Source: Nymphaea colorata (taxonomy: Eukaryota; Streptophyta; Magnoliopsida; Nymphaeales; Nymphaeaceae). From it: a DNA stretch of 60,000 nucleotides. This document shows, in pieces, positions 9,601 through 23,400 of this stretch; positions within the stretch are counted from its first letter, which is position 1, and each line of letters begins with the position of its first letter. A program made the position numbers and the translations under genes. A model generated the notes under the pieces. It was given only the letters and a program-made list of their open reading frames with translations, was not told where the DNA came from and did not search any database. The stretch is taken from positions 16,155,934 through 16,215,933 of the forward strand of contig NC_045138.2 in the NCBI RefSeq assembly GCF_008831285.2, read 5' to 3'.

Positions 9601-12600
9601 GTGGGGGAGCCCACGTACCCGTACCGATGTACCCATACCAGGGCTGGGTATGTTTAAATCGGTTCCGGGTCGGAACCGATTCAAACCACAAAAAAAAAAC
9701 ATATTGGTCTATTTATGTTTTTTTTTATGAGATTATATGTAGGAACTATGAAAGGAACATTTTCTTAATGATGTGATGATATCAATTTTGTTTTTTAGAA
9801 TTGAAAATATATAATTATTGCCATACGAAGATTGGCGAAAACGCCGTACCCATACCCGCTTCCCCGTATCCGTACCACCAGCCGTACCCGTACCTATGTG
9901 ACATAGGTGGCAGACCTGCTATACCTGTTTGTCTTTTTGTTTCTTCCAAATGGTTTGCAAGCATAACCATCTTCCAGGAGGTCAGTAGGCAAAACGTCAG
10001 ATTTCAGTACCATCCGATTTCCTGCAACACTGCAATTTGCTGAAACTCACATGCTTGTTGACTTTAAGGTAAAAAATCATTACCAGTTATAGCATGAGAA
10101 CTGTGCATGTTTGCAGTTTAATCATTTATGTATGTGAAGTTCACCTATAATCAGTACAAATCCTCTGACTATTTTATGCGGATACTTTATTAAACTAGTG
10201 TCAGTTAGTTGCCCTATTGTTGTTCTATCATCATGCACACAAACTAGTTCATATATACTTTGTAAGGTGGCCAACAAAGTTGAATATTTTGTATATGCTA
10301 AAAGGCTTAGTGGATGTAGTAGACGCATACATGGCCATTAGAATTTTGATGTTTTATATTTTAGTGAAAATATGGTGCCACTCGATGCAGTAGATATACA
10401 CATGTGTGTATACGTTCTTATTTTCTCAACCTTGTTCGTTGTGAGAAATGTTGAAATATTTAGTACATGAAAAGGTTGTGTGATCTACATAGTACATACT
10501 ATTCTTTGCTGAAGATTGTTGTAAACAATTGTTTAGGGGATCAACTTGCAATTGCTAAAGAGACAGGGCGCCGCCTAGGAATGGGAACAAACATGTACCC
10601 ATCTTCTTCATTGCTTGGCCAAAACAAAGATGAGTCAATTGCTGCTTTGCCTATTGATGAGCTGATTGAGAAGGCTGATGGCTTTGCTGGTGTCTTTCCG
10701 GGTACTTCTTTCTCATCTTTATTCTCCAGGAAATATTTAAGCATTTAGCTTATACATGGTAGAAGCTTCTTCCTCTCTCTCTCTCTCTCTATAGTAGGCA
10801 AGTACTTGCAAGTTGCAACAATGGCTAGTATACAGTAAAATGATTGATTGTTCTAACATTAATTTATGTTTCATTGGTTCAATCCTAAAAGTTTGATTGA
10901 TTTCTATCATTTCACTAGAAGGGAGCATGTCATTAAACAGGATAATTGGTGTACACTGTGTTTCCCAAGCTGAAGTCATCATAGTGCCCAGATGGAGGAA
11001 AAGAAAACTTGTATTTTTACACTAAAACAACTAAACCAACACATATTTTCTAGTCAATGCGCTATGATCCTGATAAGCAATTGATACTTGCAATGACGAC
11101 TTCCTGCAGCATGATACTAATGTTAGTATCAATCTTTTGCCTATATAGATATTTGTTGTACGTGATTTCTCTTGTATTCCACATTTGTTGCAGAGCATAA
11201 ATATGAGATTGTGAAACGCTTGCAAGCAAGAAAACATATTTGTGGAATGACTGGTGATGGTGTGAATGATGCTCCTGCACTGAAGAAGGCAGATATTGGC
11301 ATTGCTGTTGCTGATGCAACTGATGCTGCACGTAGTGCTTCTGACATTGTCTTAACAGAACCTGGTTTAAGTGTCATCATTAGTGCTGTACTGACAAGCC
11401 GTGCAATTTTTCAGAGAATGAAAAATTATACAGTATGTGATGCTGTTGCATAGGTGTCTTCATTAGATATCTTGTCCTTTACTTTCACATGCAACATTCT
11501 TAATAGTGGTGGTTGATCTTTGCAGATTTATGCAGTTTCCATTACCATTCGTATAGTGGTGAGTGGTCTTCCATACTAACAGGGATGTCTTTCTCGTCCT
11601 TTTTTGTTGGTTCGCTATTTTGGTGAAAGTTATGCATATTTGATTGCATTTGATTTTTCCAATGTTATGCATAGACTTTAATTGTACAAATAAATGCAAT
11701 TGGAAACAAAACTGCCTGTCTATCATATAGGAACACAACATCTAAATTAATTAAACATTAGAATGTTAAAGGTATTCAATAAGAAATGAAAGGAAATCTG
11801 AATGCATAAAATTCATGCCAAAAAGTTTTAATGTACTTATATACACTAAAGATGCTCTCTGTCTCTCTCTCTCTCTCCCCTGCTTTTGATGCTCACAGTC
11901 CTCTAATCGATTGAATAACACTTTTGATGTACCCTATTATTTGTTCCGAGTTTCATCACAAATATGATATTCCCCAAAAAAATTTAGTTCATGTTGCCCA
12001 AGGATTCTGCCGTTACTTTGCTAAAAATTGATAAGAATAATGTTATAGAACTTCATCTAATTCTTCTGGTAGGAAATGCATGAGTCTGAAAGTTTTGTTG
12101 AAATTTGAACCATGTACTATTTCAATAGTTGCTATATCTATGCAATTTCTACCCTGATTATTGTTTCTTAAACTACTGAAGTATTCTTGAGAACTCTGCC
12201 AGGGTAATTACTTGCTAGGATGTTATCCAGAGCTCTAGCTGTTGTTGTAGGCTAATGATTCTGATTCTGGCCTGAAGAACATCTGTTCATAATCCCAAAC
12301 AGTATGAGCAACGGGTCTTACAGAAAATATTCAAATTAGCAGTAATTCAAAATAGTCAAAGTACTTGAACTCTGAATGATATTAATATCAGACTGGTTTC
12401 ATATTAAAAAGTGGGAGATGAACCTTTAAAACAGTCGCAAGACACACCTATCAAAAGGGAAAAGCAAGTGTCTGTTTCTGTTTCTGTCATTTTCATTTTG
12501 TCTGCCACCATTTGTTAAGGGAATCACTGTTATATAGCTGGTCTGTTTAGTTGAAATTTCTGTTCGTATGATAGTACCAACTGAAGCAGTCACATACATT

Positions 12601-15434
12601 TTATTAAGTTGGGGAACCTTTGTACCATTTTCCAGAATTTCATATGTATTTTGTTTTCCCATATATTTCCTATGCTAAATATGGGATCTTACACCTAAGC
12701 CTTTTTCGTGCAGCTTGGTTTCATGTTGCTGGCACTTATATGGAAATTTGACTTCCCTCCATTTATGGTTTTGATCATTGCCATCCTGAATGATGGTTAG
12801 TTCCTCTATCTAAAGATGCTTTTATTTCATAATTCTTTTCCTTTTTGAACGTTTTTGATGATTACAATGACAGTTTGAGATATGAAATTCTCTCATTTTT
12901 TTGCCAGAAAGAGAACACTAAAAACAATTGTCTACATTGCATCAGGTACAATTATGACAATATCTAAGGACAGGGTGAAGCCATCTCCTCTTCCAGACAG
13001 CTGGAAGCTGGCTGAGATTTTTGCCACTGGCATTATCCTTGGTGGTTATCTGGCTATGATGACAGTGATTTTCTTCTGGGCAGCTTATAAGACTGATTTT
13101 TTTCCGGTATGAAGAAATGTTGTATGCATCATTCTGATTGTACTACCGTGCCTTTTCTGTAAGGTTCATGAAAATTAAAAAATGGGGAGCAACACCTATT
13201 TAAAGTTTGTTACTATTGTTTTTACTATCTTTATCTAATATTGTCTGATTCGCTGATCGTATGTCCAAATCTTACCTTGCTTGCAATTGCTGAAGTATTA
13301 AAAAATGTTCCAGGTACTGTTTTACCTCAGTTACATGGATTTTATTTCTTTCATATAGGAACTAGGAAAGAATGAGCTGAATTAACAAATATAACCTTGA
13401 TAAAACAATTCTTAATGCAATCTTCCTTACTGTGTATGAGACATTCTTTGTTTCAGTGTCTGATATTTGTGTCTTGTTCTTTGTTTTCAGTATCTAGTTC
13501 ATCATATAATGTGGCTATTAAAAAGTTGGCAAGTTGTTATGTCCTCAGTATCTTTTCTATACTTACAATGCTGTATTAAATAGAGATCCCAAATTATGGC
13601 CTCAAAAATTATCTGCATCATATTTGATGAGCTGGATTTTTTTTGTAATGAAAAAAATTTGCTCCTATCTGATATCCTGTCGCTTGAAATTGCTAGGACC
13701 TTCACCTTAATTGACTTCCTGTGACGTGATTGGTGCATTTAGATTGACAACTGGCTGTCCTGATTATCTTTCCTCTTTCACCATTTGTGCTAGTACAAGT
13801 CATCTTCATTCTTGGGGAAAAAATAAACATGGCAAAACCAGCATTATCAAGGCATTCAATTTTAGTATCAGTATATGACATGCATTAAGGTCTTATGTTA
13901 GATCAACTTTTTAATTGGTTAATTTGTGTGGCAGCGAATTTTTCATGTTTCAAGTCTACAAGACACTGCTCGAGATGATTTTAGAAAGCTTGCATCAGCA
14001 ATTTATCTGCAAGTCAGTACAATCAGTCAGGCGCTTATATTTGTTACACGATCTAGGAGTTGGTCCTTTGTTGAGCGCCCTGGTCTGTTGCTTGTTAGTG
14101 CTTTTGTTATTGCTCAGCTGGTGAGTTCTTGTGAACCTTTTCTCCAGATTCTTTCTGTTAATTCAGCTGCATTATTGATTATACTTTAACTGTTAAGTGT
14201 ATTTGTTGTAGGTTGCTACTTTGATTGCAGTATATGCAAACTGGAGTTTTGCAGCCATTGAAGGGATTGGATGGGGGTGGGCTGGTGTTGTTTGGCTGTA
14301 TAACATCATCTTCTACATCCCACTTGATTTTATCAAGTTTATTATCCGTTATGCTTTGAGTGGGAGGGCTTGGGATCTTATGCTTGAGCAGAGGGTAGGT
14401 TACCCAAGCATATGTTTGTAGACTTGTGGTTGAACTTTTTAGTTCTTTTGATTTAGCAGTATCAAAACCCGATGATCTATTTTTTGTTCTGCAGATTGCT
14501 TTCACAAGGCAGAAAGATTTTGGAAAGGAGGCACGAGAACTCAAATGGGCACATGCTCAGAGAACTCTGCATGGATTGCATCCTCCAGACACCAAAATGT
14601 TCAGTGAGAGGACTGGTGCTGAGCTCAATCAGATGGCTGAAGAAGCAAGACGTCGTGCTGAAATTGCAAGGTTGGTAACTCCGTATTCATTTAATTGGTC
14701 ATTTTCTGAAGCATTCATTCAGTTGTTGCTAAAGCAATATCCTCTTCATTTACATGAGGACATTTTGTGCTAATTTATGGTCTCCAGTTGCTACCAAAAA
14801 ATTGAGGGCATGAAATTAATTAACCTGTTTTTTCTTTTTTATACTCTTAATACTTCATTCTGTAATCGCTGGTTTTCTTTTGTCTCTCGTTCTTCATGAA
14901 AAACTAGTACAGATAAAATAACAATCTCTTCAGTTAATCCTGCCCACTCCCAGCCTTCACAGTTACTGGAACCTGGAATTTTGACATAGGAATAAATTGT
15001 GATGCTCTGAAAATAAGTTTTCCTCTAGTTAATGTTAGTTGGAAGGAATCTTTGTTCTTGCATGTGCCAAGGTTGCTATTCTTAAGTGATGCTTCTTTTT
15101 GGTGGAAAATATTGTTCTGTGTTGTGATGGGTGGATCTACGTTCAGGTTGGAGTTTAACAATTTGATTGTTCAGCATCTCAGAACGCCATATCTTTCTAA
15201 TTTTCATTATTAAATGCCCATCTTTGCTCGTGTGCACTTACGTCTGCCTGTTATGTGTATGTACCTAGCATATCAAACCATTTGAATTAGGGGGAGAGGG
15301 AATGACTGCAGCTTTCTTCTGTTTCTTGATTTTGCAGGTTAAGAGAATTGCACACTCTGAAGGGGCATGTGGAGTCGGTCGTTAGATTAAAGGGCCTCGA
15401 CATTGGCACAATTCAGCAGGCTTATACCGTTTGA
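6614..15434 (+). CDS. Plasma-membrane H+-ATPase (P3A-type pump), AHA4/AHA11-like
   Basis: Electrogenic proton pump of the plasma membrane: ATP hydrolysis drives H+ export and energises secondary transport. Exons: 6614-6667, 6814-6933, 7020-7118, 7226-7363, 7481-7615, 7700-7879, 7994-8200, 8279-8398, 8512-8631, 8728-8850, 9033-9137, 9233-9377, 10537-10701, 11194-11432, 11526-11558, 12714-12795, 12946-13106, 13935-14120, 14212-14394, 14495-14670, 15338-15434. All introns are GT-AG and phases match, giving 955 aa (family about 950). Visible motifs: actuator TGES at 186-189, phosphorylated Asp in CSDKTGTLT at D333, KGAPEQ nucleotide site, TGDGVNDAP at 590-598, Arg659 in transmembrane helix 5 and the proton-binding Asp688 in ILND. 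The C-terminal regulatory domain ends IQQAYTV; the penultimate Thr954 is the 14-3-3/fusicoccin site. The start is the first in-frame ATG and gives the family MGDKG-type N-terminus. The ending IQQAYTV favours the AHA4/AHA11 group. No lesion seen. Confidence 0.97.
9597..9906. repeat. Palindromic GTACC-rich repeat inside H+-ATPase intron 12
   Basis: Intron 12 is 1.16 kb. It contains a hairpin GTACGTGGG/CCCACGTAC (9597-9605, 9610-9618), a second AATCGGTTCC/GGAACCGATT (9657-9666, 9672-9681), many CGTACCC/CATACCC units to 9890 and a palindrome CCTATGTGACATAGG (9892-9906). This looks like a transposon relic with structured ends; class unknown. Confidence 0.6.
10771..10791. repeat. (TC)n microsatellite in H+-ATPase intron 13
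   Basis: Short uninterrupted TC dinucleotide tract just 3' of exon 13. Confidence 0.85.
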
Positions 15435-17461
15435 CAATCCTTTGTGCAGATCTCAGCCATATCGCTTGGCTTGTAATTCTTCAAAAATGTGGACATATAT
15501 AAATATGTGTTTCATACTGTTATGTTGTATCTAGAGGCATTCACATCAATGTTTTCCACTGCGCTAGCTTGAGGGTGAACCTTTTCCTTTTCTGTTCTCT
15601 TCGAGTTATGTTATGCTTTATCTTCGTTGTAGTATCTTAGTTCTGCCTTTTTGGGCTTGGTGCCGTTCGCTTTATCTCAACTTTTCCCTTTCCCTTTTTC
15701 TAATCCTTAACACCTGTCCTGTAAGAGTGAATTAAGGAAAAGTTGGCTTCTTGTGTTGGTGGTGGGACGTGGATTCCACCGTCGCCACTATCTTCTTTTT
15801 GTGTTGGTTGGATTGTTTAATTTTGATTTAGGTTGTCAATAGGCTTTTGTTGCTGGTTGGAAGCATGTTCTGCTTGCACATTGTTAACCCTTTAGTGCGG
15901 CTGGATCTGGATCTCTTTTGGATGAAGATGGAGAGGATGCAAACGAGAGTAGATTTACAAGGATCCTTTCTATGACAGTTGGCCATCTTAGTTCGTCCCC
16001 TCAAACAATAAGACAAGGTGGAAGGTTGGAATACTCATTAATTTTGTTTCAATTCCTCGTTTGTACTGCCATTCACAGACAATGACAAACTCAAGGGCCC
16101 CATCAATTTTGTTTTAAATTGTGGCTATGGGAACTTTAGGCGCTGTTTTCTTTTTGCGGATAAAGAGTCATTGCTTCTGTTTGTGGTAGCATCGAGTTCT
16201 TTTCCTAGATGAGCATATGTACCCAAAATATATATATATATATATATATATGAAGGAATAAATCCATCCCTTTTTTCCTCTGCTTTTCTTCTCCACCCCA
16301 ACTACACAAGTGTCCTCAGCACTATGAGATTCATCGGTAGGAAAGGATGGATCAATAGAAAAAGCAGCCTCAAAACACACACATACACAGTTGACTGCCA
16401 CATCCGAAGGAGCTGTGCGAGAACTTTTCCGCCTCAGTTTCCATGTAAATCTGATGTCATTCCATCACCATCAAACATTCACGAGGTTGGGATGCCTGGA
16501 ACTGCTCTTACATGGTCTATGGCTGGGAAATGAGGTGTTATGGGAACTGAATTCACCCGGTGATTGTGTTGCAGATAGTGTAAGAATTCTTTTTTTTTTT
16601 TCCTTATTGTTTTAAGGAAAAATATGATAAGCGCGCTTACATGGTTAAATGCAGATATTAGATTCTTTTATTTTAAAAAGGAGCATAAAAAGTAGTCCTA
16701 AACCTTTATCATAGTAGCAGGAAAGAATGCTATCCTTGACCTCGAGAGGTACCTATTGCTTTTCTAAGGATGTCTAGATGGTTTAAAGGGTTATTCCACT
16801 CTATTTAACCTTCAAAAATTTGGATTAAATGCTCTAAAAATTGATGTCTATGGATCGACGAAGTTTTTTTTGTTCCTTTGTGTTGCCTTTGTTCCTTTTG
16901 TGTTGTCTTTGTGAAGCTTGACGGTTGGAGCTCCGTCGGGAATAAACACTTTTACGTTTTAGATTATATTATTTAAAATTTAAGTTTAAATTAAAGATTA
17001 TTCGAGAGTGTATAGACGATACAGATTGAAATGAGATTGAAACCACTAAATAAGTAATTCCAAACAGAGTTAAATTCAGAGTTTCAATGCTTGAATTCAT
17101 GCAAACAAAAGATCATACCATGTCCTATTGAATCACATTGACTACAGAGGATTTTACTTAACTTTAGCCTGAATCGCTAGTCCTTTCAGGAGAATTAAAT
17201 GTGCTTAACATCTAACATTTAAGACCGATAAATATTAAGTAAAACGGGTCGGGTAAAGTATAGATCCAGATATAGGTTTGGATTTGGGATAGACATCGAC
17301 GTTGTACGAAACCACCCGCGCGGGTCCTCGCAACACGTAGAAAAGGAGGCTTCCAGCCGCAATAAACCACAAAGCGAAACGACGCAGCAGGAGACGCCGA
17401 AGTCGAAGCTCGCTTCCCTTGGTGCTTCATTCCCAGAGTATAGAGAGAGAGAGAGAGACTG
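15435..17461. other. H+-ATPase 3' region and intergenic spacer
   Basis: The H+-ATPase 3'UTR probably occupies the first few hundred bases; no unambiguous poly(A) signal was fixed. An (AT)n tract lies at about 16230-16252. Open frames at 16324-16615 overlap in two phases and match nothing known. Bases 17442-17458, just before the next start codon, are a (GA)n tract, a common plant leader element. Confidence 0.5.
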
Positions 17462-20400
17462 ATGGGGTCGCCTTCATCTACTGGAGGAAGCGGTGGTGGA
17501 TCAGCGCTTCAGTTGGCCATGGCTGCCTTTCTTGGAGCGTCTGTGACGGCCGTTTCTGCGTTTCTCTTTCACATCCATACACTCAACGGTCTTATTGATT
17601 ATGTCCAATCCCTCAGCCGACGGAAGGGTCTTGCAGACGTCCAAGAAGAAGAAGACGGGGAAGAGAGGGAAGCAGAAGAGGGAGATGATGATTACGAGGA
17701 GGATCAAGACGAAGAAGAAGAAGAAGTAGAAGAAGAAGTAGAAGAAGAAGACGCCGACGATGATCGTGATGAAGAAAAAAAAGAAGAAGACGACCACGCC
17801 GACGACGATGAAGAAGCAGAAGAAGTTAATGGCAACGCATCTGTCGCGGCATCAGACTCCTCGTTGGCGAAGTTGAAGGGAGATTCTATGGAGGAGGACG
17901 TCATTATGTTACGTCCGTCCTCCAATGGTGATTCTAGCTTGGGTAGTCTTGAATTAAACCAGAATGCACTTCCACGTCTTCGAACGGGAAGAGAAAGTGA
18001 GTTTTCAGTTGTTTCGAGCTAGACGAAAGTCTTGGGTTGGCGCTTATTACATTTCTTTAGCCTCTTTTGGTCTTAGACATAAATCTTGGTCGTAACTAAA
18101 TGCATGGTCTCCTCAATGGCCTTGGGTTTGTTTCCTCCCCATCATTCTTTCTGCTTTTTTCAATCTTTGTGAAGCAGAGGCTTGGTGCGGTTTTCTAATG
18201 TCAGAAGTTCAACTCATGAAAGAAAGACTGGTATTCTTGCCTCATAAGATCGCTATGAGTTTCTGAAAGTATATGTTTCTTGTAAAGATATTTGCTTGTT
18301 TTCGACATGCGCAATCCTCCACAACGATGTGCACTTTGTATTGGCCTGCGATTTTGTTTTAGAGTTTCACGTTGAAAACATCGACAAGGGGAAATGCACA
18401 ATTCTTACAAAGAACAAGGTTGCCCAGATATGCAAATTTCTTGAAATATGTGACTGACGCATATTCATTAAGAATTCTTCAAGATCATAATCACGTCTTT
18501 AAGAGTAATCAATTTTTTCTTTTTCTACTGCAAGCATATTTGCATAAATTTTGATAGAACCAGTGCAGAAGCAACTAATAACAAAGCGAGTCATGCGCAG
18601 AATAGGGCTGCGCAAACTAAGGAAGTTTCTAGTCAAAGCCAAACGAACACCACGAATCAAGGAGAATCAGTTTTGGTAAAGCATATAACCGGGGGGTGGG
18701 GGTGGTGTGGGGTGGAGGATGAGAAAGTAAGTTTTACCAAATCAAAACAAAAAGGGAAAGGATGTAATTTCCACATCTCACGCACGTCATTACTGTAGAA
18801 AGATTATAAATAGCAGTGATAATCTCCAAAGAAAATAATCGTGTAACCTGGCCATCATTGAATAATATATTTAATCTCCGTTCTCCTTGTGGATGTTGGT
18901 TCATATTGAACCGAACCACACGTTAACTATTTTGCTGCTTTCAATTTAAAACGAATTTCAATGATAAATATTTCTTTCTGGGACAAGTTTCAGAGTCCCT
19001 ATGATGTAATTCTGCAGTTTTTTACACTTCCGTTAAATGGTTTATAACTTTACCCAGTGGACAATTGGATGTCGTGTGAAAACACTTGCAAACTAACTTT
19101 CAGTGATACATACTCGTTTTTAAATTATGTTGGTGTAAAGAGAGTTTAAGAAACAGGCAAATGACCTACGCTCGAGCTTCCAGCTATTCATATCCTAGGT
19201 TGGTATTTAAAACAACTGTGAAGGAGTTCATGTATTTTAAGTTGACACTTTTTTCTCCACAATGTGGCCTTGAGAATGCTCGGATTCAGGGTATCACTTA
19301 TTTGTATTCTATGCTAGCTGATACTTTTTATTTATTAGCAGGAACGTGCCACACTATTGGCCATTCGCCACTAAGGTCTGGGGTATCATCCACTGACAAG
19401 CCATCAATTCCAAAGTCATTATCTGGAATTGCACCAGAAACTGCATTGCACAATGGCAAGAATGAGACTCCTCTGCTTGAAAATGGATACCACCCAAACT
19501 GCAACTGTGTATGGAACTTTAATCTGCTTATTTACTAGGAAGATCCTACCAGATGGTTTGTCATATTTTTTGGAATCTTGGATTCTTATTGTGCCTTTAT
19601 TGTTTTGGCAGTTAGTTTAATGTTTGTTTGATATACAGGCTAGGTAGCAATAGCTGAAATGTATGTATGTATTTACGTCTGCTGTTCAATTTCAAGGGGA
19701 TCTGACACACCTCATCTGGAACAGTCTTCTGTTTTACCAGAAGTTTCACATGCGAGCAGTCCATCTGGAGAACCTTCTAATGAACAATCTATATCTGATA
19801 TCTCAGCAGAAACTTCAAGGTCAAAGCCTCAACATGATGTGCTGATTCGGTTGAAAATCTCACCTCAAGGTAGTTTAAGATCATCATTGATATATCAACA
19901 AAATATGCTGTATCTGACTCATAATCACATTTGGATTGGTGAACTTGCAATCCGATCATCAGATATTGCCCAGTTGGCTTCATAGTCAGATAGGGAAAGG
20001 GTAATATGGAATCTAAAATTTAATAATATGTTTCCTACATCTTGCTTATTTTATGTTGTCTTTAGGAATGTGCTCAGTGGCTTCTTATATATATAGAATG
20101 CGTTTAAGAGATGCCCTTCATTAGAAAAAGATATACAAAATAACACGCCAAGCAGAAAGAAAGGGAGCATCAAATCAAACCATGCAACACTGCTATACAC
20201 TTAGTCTCAAAATAGAGAAGATGCGGCTAGGCACACGAGTACTTCTGGACAGATAAGGGCCATAGATGGGAACAAATTGTTCTTATTGCAAAAAAAAAAA
20301 AAAGCTTAGTCTGGTTGGCTCGAGGAAGTTCTTGGGGGTGCATCCTGCACATTCCTAAGTAGTTCCTACAAAATACTTGCACAAATGTTTTGTTTCTAAC

Positions 20401-23400
20401 TCCATTGTCCTAAGTGACACAGACACAGCAAAATGGCTGCCTTACCCATGTCAACATGCCGACACACTGGATACATTTTAAAAAAATGTGTATTAATTCT
20501 TGCATTTCGCATATTAGTTTTAAAGTTTTGCATATTACTTTGCATATTAATTCTCTAAAACATACTTTTCACCTGTTTTACATTTGTCTAACCTTTTTTG
20601 TATTAATTTTTCATATTTTTTGAGGAATTTTGGACCATTATGTGTGTGTGTGTTTGTATACCTTGCCATATCCCAGTATCGCAAATTTCAAAAATGTCAT
20701 GTCTGTATGCTCCTCCTGTACCAGAATGCATGTACCCTAGCCATTATCATGTGTGGATCTGCATGCCTGTGAATGACTGCACCAGGATTCGACACAAGTG
20801 GGCCATAGGAAGCCTCCTAGCTGATCAGAGGCGGCATTCTTGGGAAAGATGAAATGATTTGAGACTAAAGACACTTCATCGGAATAAAGATCTTCCTTTC
20901 TGTAGACTGCAACAGCAAGGATGGCGTTGGAAAGCTTGTTCATCCTGCCCATCAAACAGCACATAGCTGAGCTTGAGCCTCCAGCTATGTCTCAGGAATG
21001 TATACTACAGCCAGCCACATCTGGACATGGTCTTTGTCCTCCCTTTTTTCACTCCAGGCTTATAATCACAAATAAGAGAGGGTGCAGTTGGGGTGTGTGC
21101 TGCCTCTTTTTTGAAGAGTCCGTATGACATAGAATAGGACTCCTCCTTATGGATTTGGCAATACATTGGTAATTCCAATATGGTTTTTGCAGTTTCCACC
21201 CCTAATAACAGTATCATTGTTCTTTTGGGCTCTAGGGGTCTGGCACTATATTTACATGTTGGCATATACTTTTGAGTTTAGATTCTGCTTGAATGATTTT
21301 GTCACAGACATTTTACTTCTCTTACTGTCGATTTCTGAAAATTTTCCAGTGGCAATTAAAGCAGAAGATGATGAAGTATGTTCAATGCTTCAAGAATGTC
21401 TTGAATTACGGGAAAAGTACATTTTCAAAGAAACATATTTTCCTTGGGAAAAGGAAACTGTCTCTGACTTGCATGCTTCAAATCTTGCCTCATGTTGCTC
21501 CTCTGCTCGAGAAAATCAGGTATTTTTAGCCTTTTAAGTGCTTATTTTCTATTGCAGGAAATGATGGTCTATTATGATTGCTATTGAATTTTACACTTTA
21601 CAGACAGGGCATTATTCATTGCCTGCATATGCAATCTAGGTACTGTCTCCGATGTTCATGAGATTTTAAGATTTTTTTCCAGCATCACAGGCAATAATGA
21701 GTCACCTTATGCATTTTACATAATAAATTCTGCACATTTACATGATGGACTGTATGTACATAATTGGCAATAATTCATGCCTTCATGGTCAACAATCTTG
21801 GAGCGGCTTCTATTCGAATTCTCAATCCTTCTGCGTAGCTTTGGTGAAAATATTCAGAGCATGATTTTCCCATAGATGAGTGTCGTTTCAATTTCTTCAT
21901 CTTCTTTCCTCCATCTAAATAGAATGTTGAGTTCAGTAGGGATTTAGAACAGTCTAACAAACCCATGAAGCATGGAAGTGTTGAACAAGCATCAGAAAGT
22001 ATGTATAATATTGCCATTCAAAAAAATTTCTTTTGCTACTCCTTGTGATAATCTTGTAGATTTGAACCTATAAAAAATTTCACCTGTAAAACATGCTGCA
22101 ATTGCTGGTGGAGTCTAGGATGCTATGTGGTTATTTGCTTACTAAGCTATTTTATTAAAATTTTTGTCCTCTTGTTTGGAAACAGCACTATTTTAAGATG
22201 GAAGTCGGTGTTGTACATGTATATGCTGCGAATGGTACGACTATTTTAATATCCTTCTGAATTTTCTGCTACTTGGGCCTTGTTATCTGTTTATAACAAG
22301 TTTCAATGCATTTTCATTTGCTGTTTCAGGTCAAGATCTATTCCCAGTTGCAAATTCAACGACTTTTTTCACTGATATGCATCAAATCTTGAAAATTGCC
22401 TCCTTAGGAAATGCACGTACAACATGCTTTAGGCGATTAGAGCTGCTAGAAGATGTAATATTTCAGAACCATTGAATATTTTTTCTCATTATTCACAATT
22501 TTGTATTACAATGATCATCATTTCTGGACCCTGTGCAGAAGTTTAATCTTCATCTCAAGTTAAATTGTGATAAGGAATTCCTAGCACAGAAGGATGCTCC
22601 TCATCGTGATATTTACAATGTTAGAAAAGTTGATACACATGTTCATCACTCTGCATGTATGAATCAGAAGCATCTTCTGAGATTCATAAAATCAAAACTA
22701 TCTAAAGAACCTGATGAGGTATTCCACACATTGTTATTCTGTAGCAAACGTCACAAATGGTTTAGTGTGCCTTCATATATTCCAAACTCAATTTTATTTT
22801 TTCATTAAATTTTGTTTTTTCAGGTTGTAATATTTCGAGATGGGAAGTATCTGACTCTTAAAGAAGTGTTTGAAAGCTTGCAGTTGACAGGGTATGTGGC
22901 ATTTAATTTTGTTGATAACTTGAGGTAGTTGCTGTTTTGAGTAGTGAAACTAACTTATTCTGTCATTGGCAGGTATGATTTAAATGTTGATTTGCTGGAT
23001 GTGCATGTGGAGATGAGCAGCTTTCATCAGTTTGATAAATTCAATCTAAAGTACAATCCTTTTGGGCAGAGCAGGCTCCGTGAAATATTTTTGAAGCATG
23101 ATAACCTTATCCAGGGTATTGTCATTATTCATTTCAACGATTCTCTAATTTGTAATTACGTATATATCTAATTAGCCAACTGAAATTGCACTTATTTTGA
23201 ATGTTGGAAAAAATAAATAAGTGAGCTGTTACAGGCGTTCTGGCTAGAAATCTGTTATAAATGGTTTTTTAGTGACCTGGCGAAGCCCAGGCTTTATAAT
23301 AGGTAGTTAAAAGCATGATTGGGCGTGTACCATCATCTGGGCTAGAAGCCTTGCTATGTACCATGCTAGAGTTGTAGACCAATGGTCATATGTAAGATGG

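Noticed and set aside
19663-19845. 60-codon + strand frame overlapping AMP deaminase exon 19697-19869
   Set aside because: Alternative phase of a real exon; the other frame (ending VLIRLK...) fits the AMP deaminase family and the downstream phase.
21923-21998. Candidate extra AMP deaminase exon with AG before and GT after and a protein-like 25-codon frame
   Set aside because: It ends in phase 1 while the next exon (22186) must be entered in phase 0, so including it causes a frameshift to a stop. Skipping it keeps the frame. It might be used as a poison exon, but nothing shows that.
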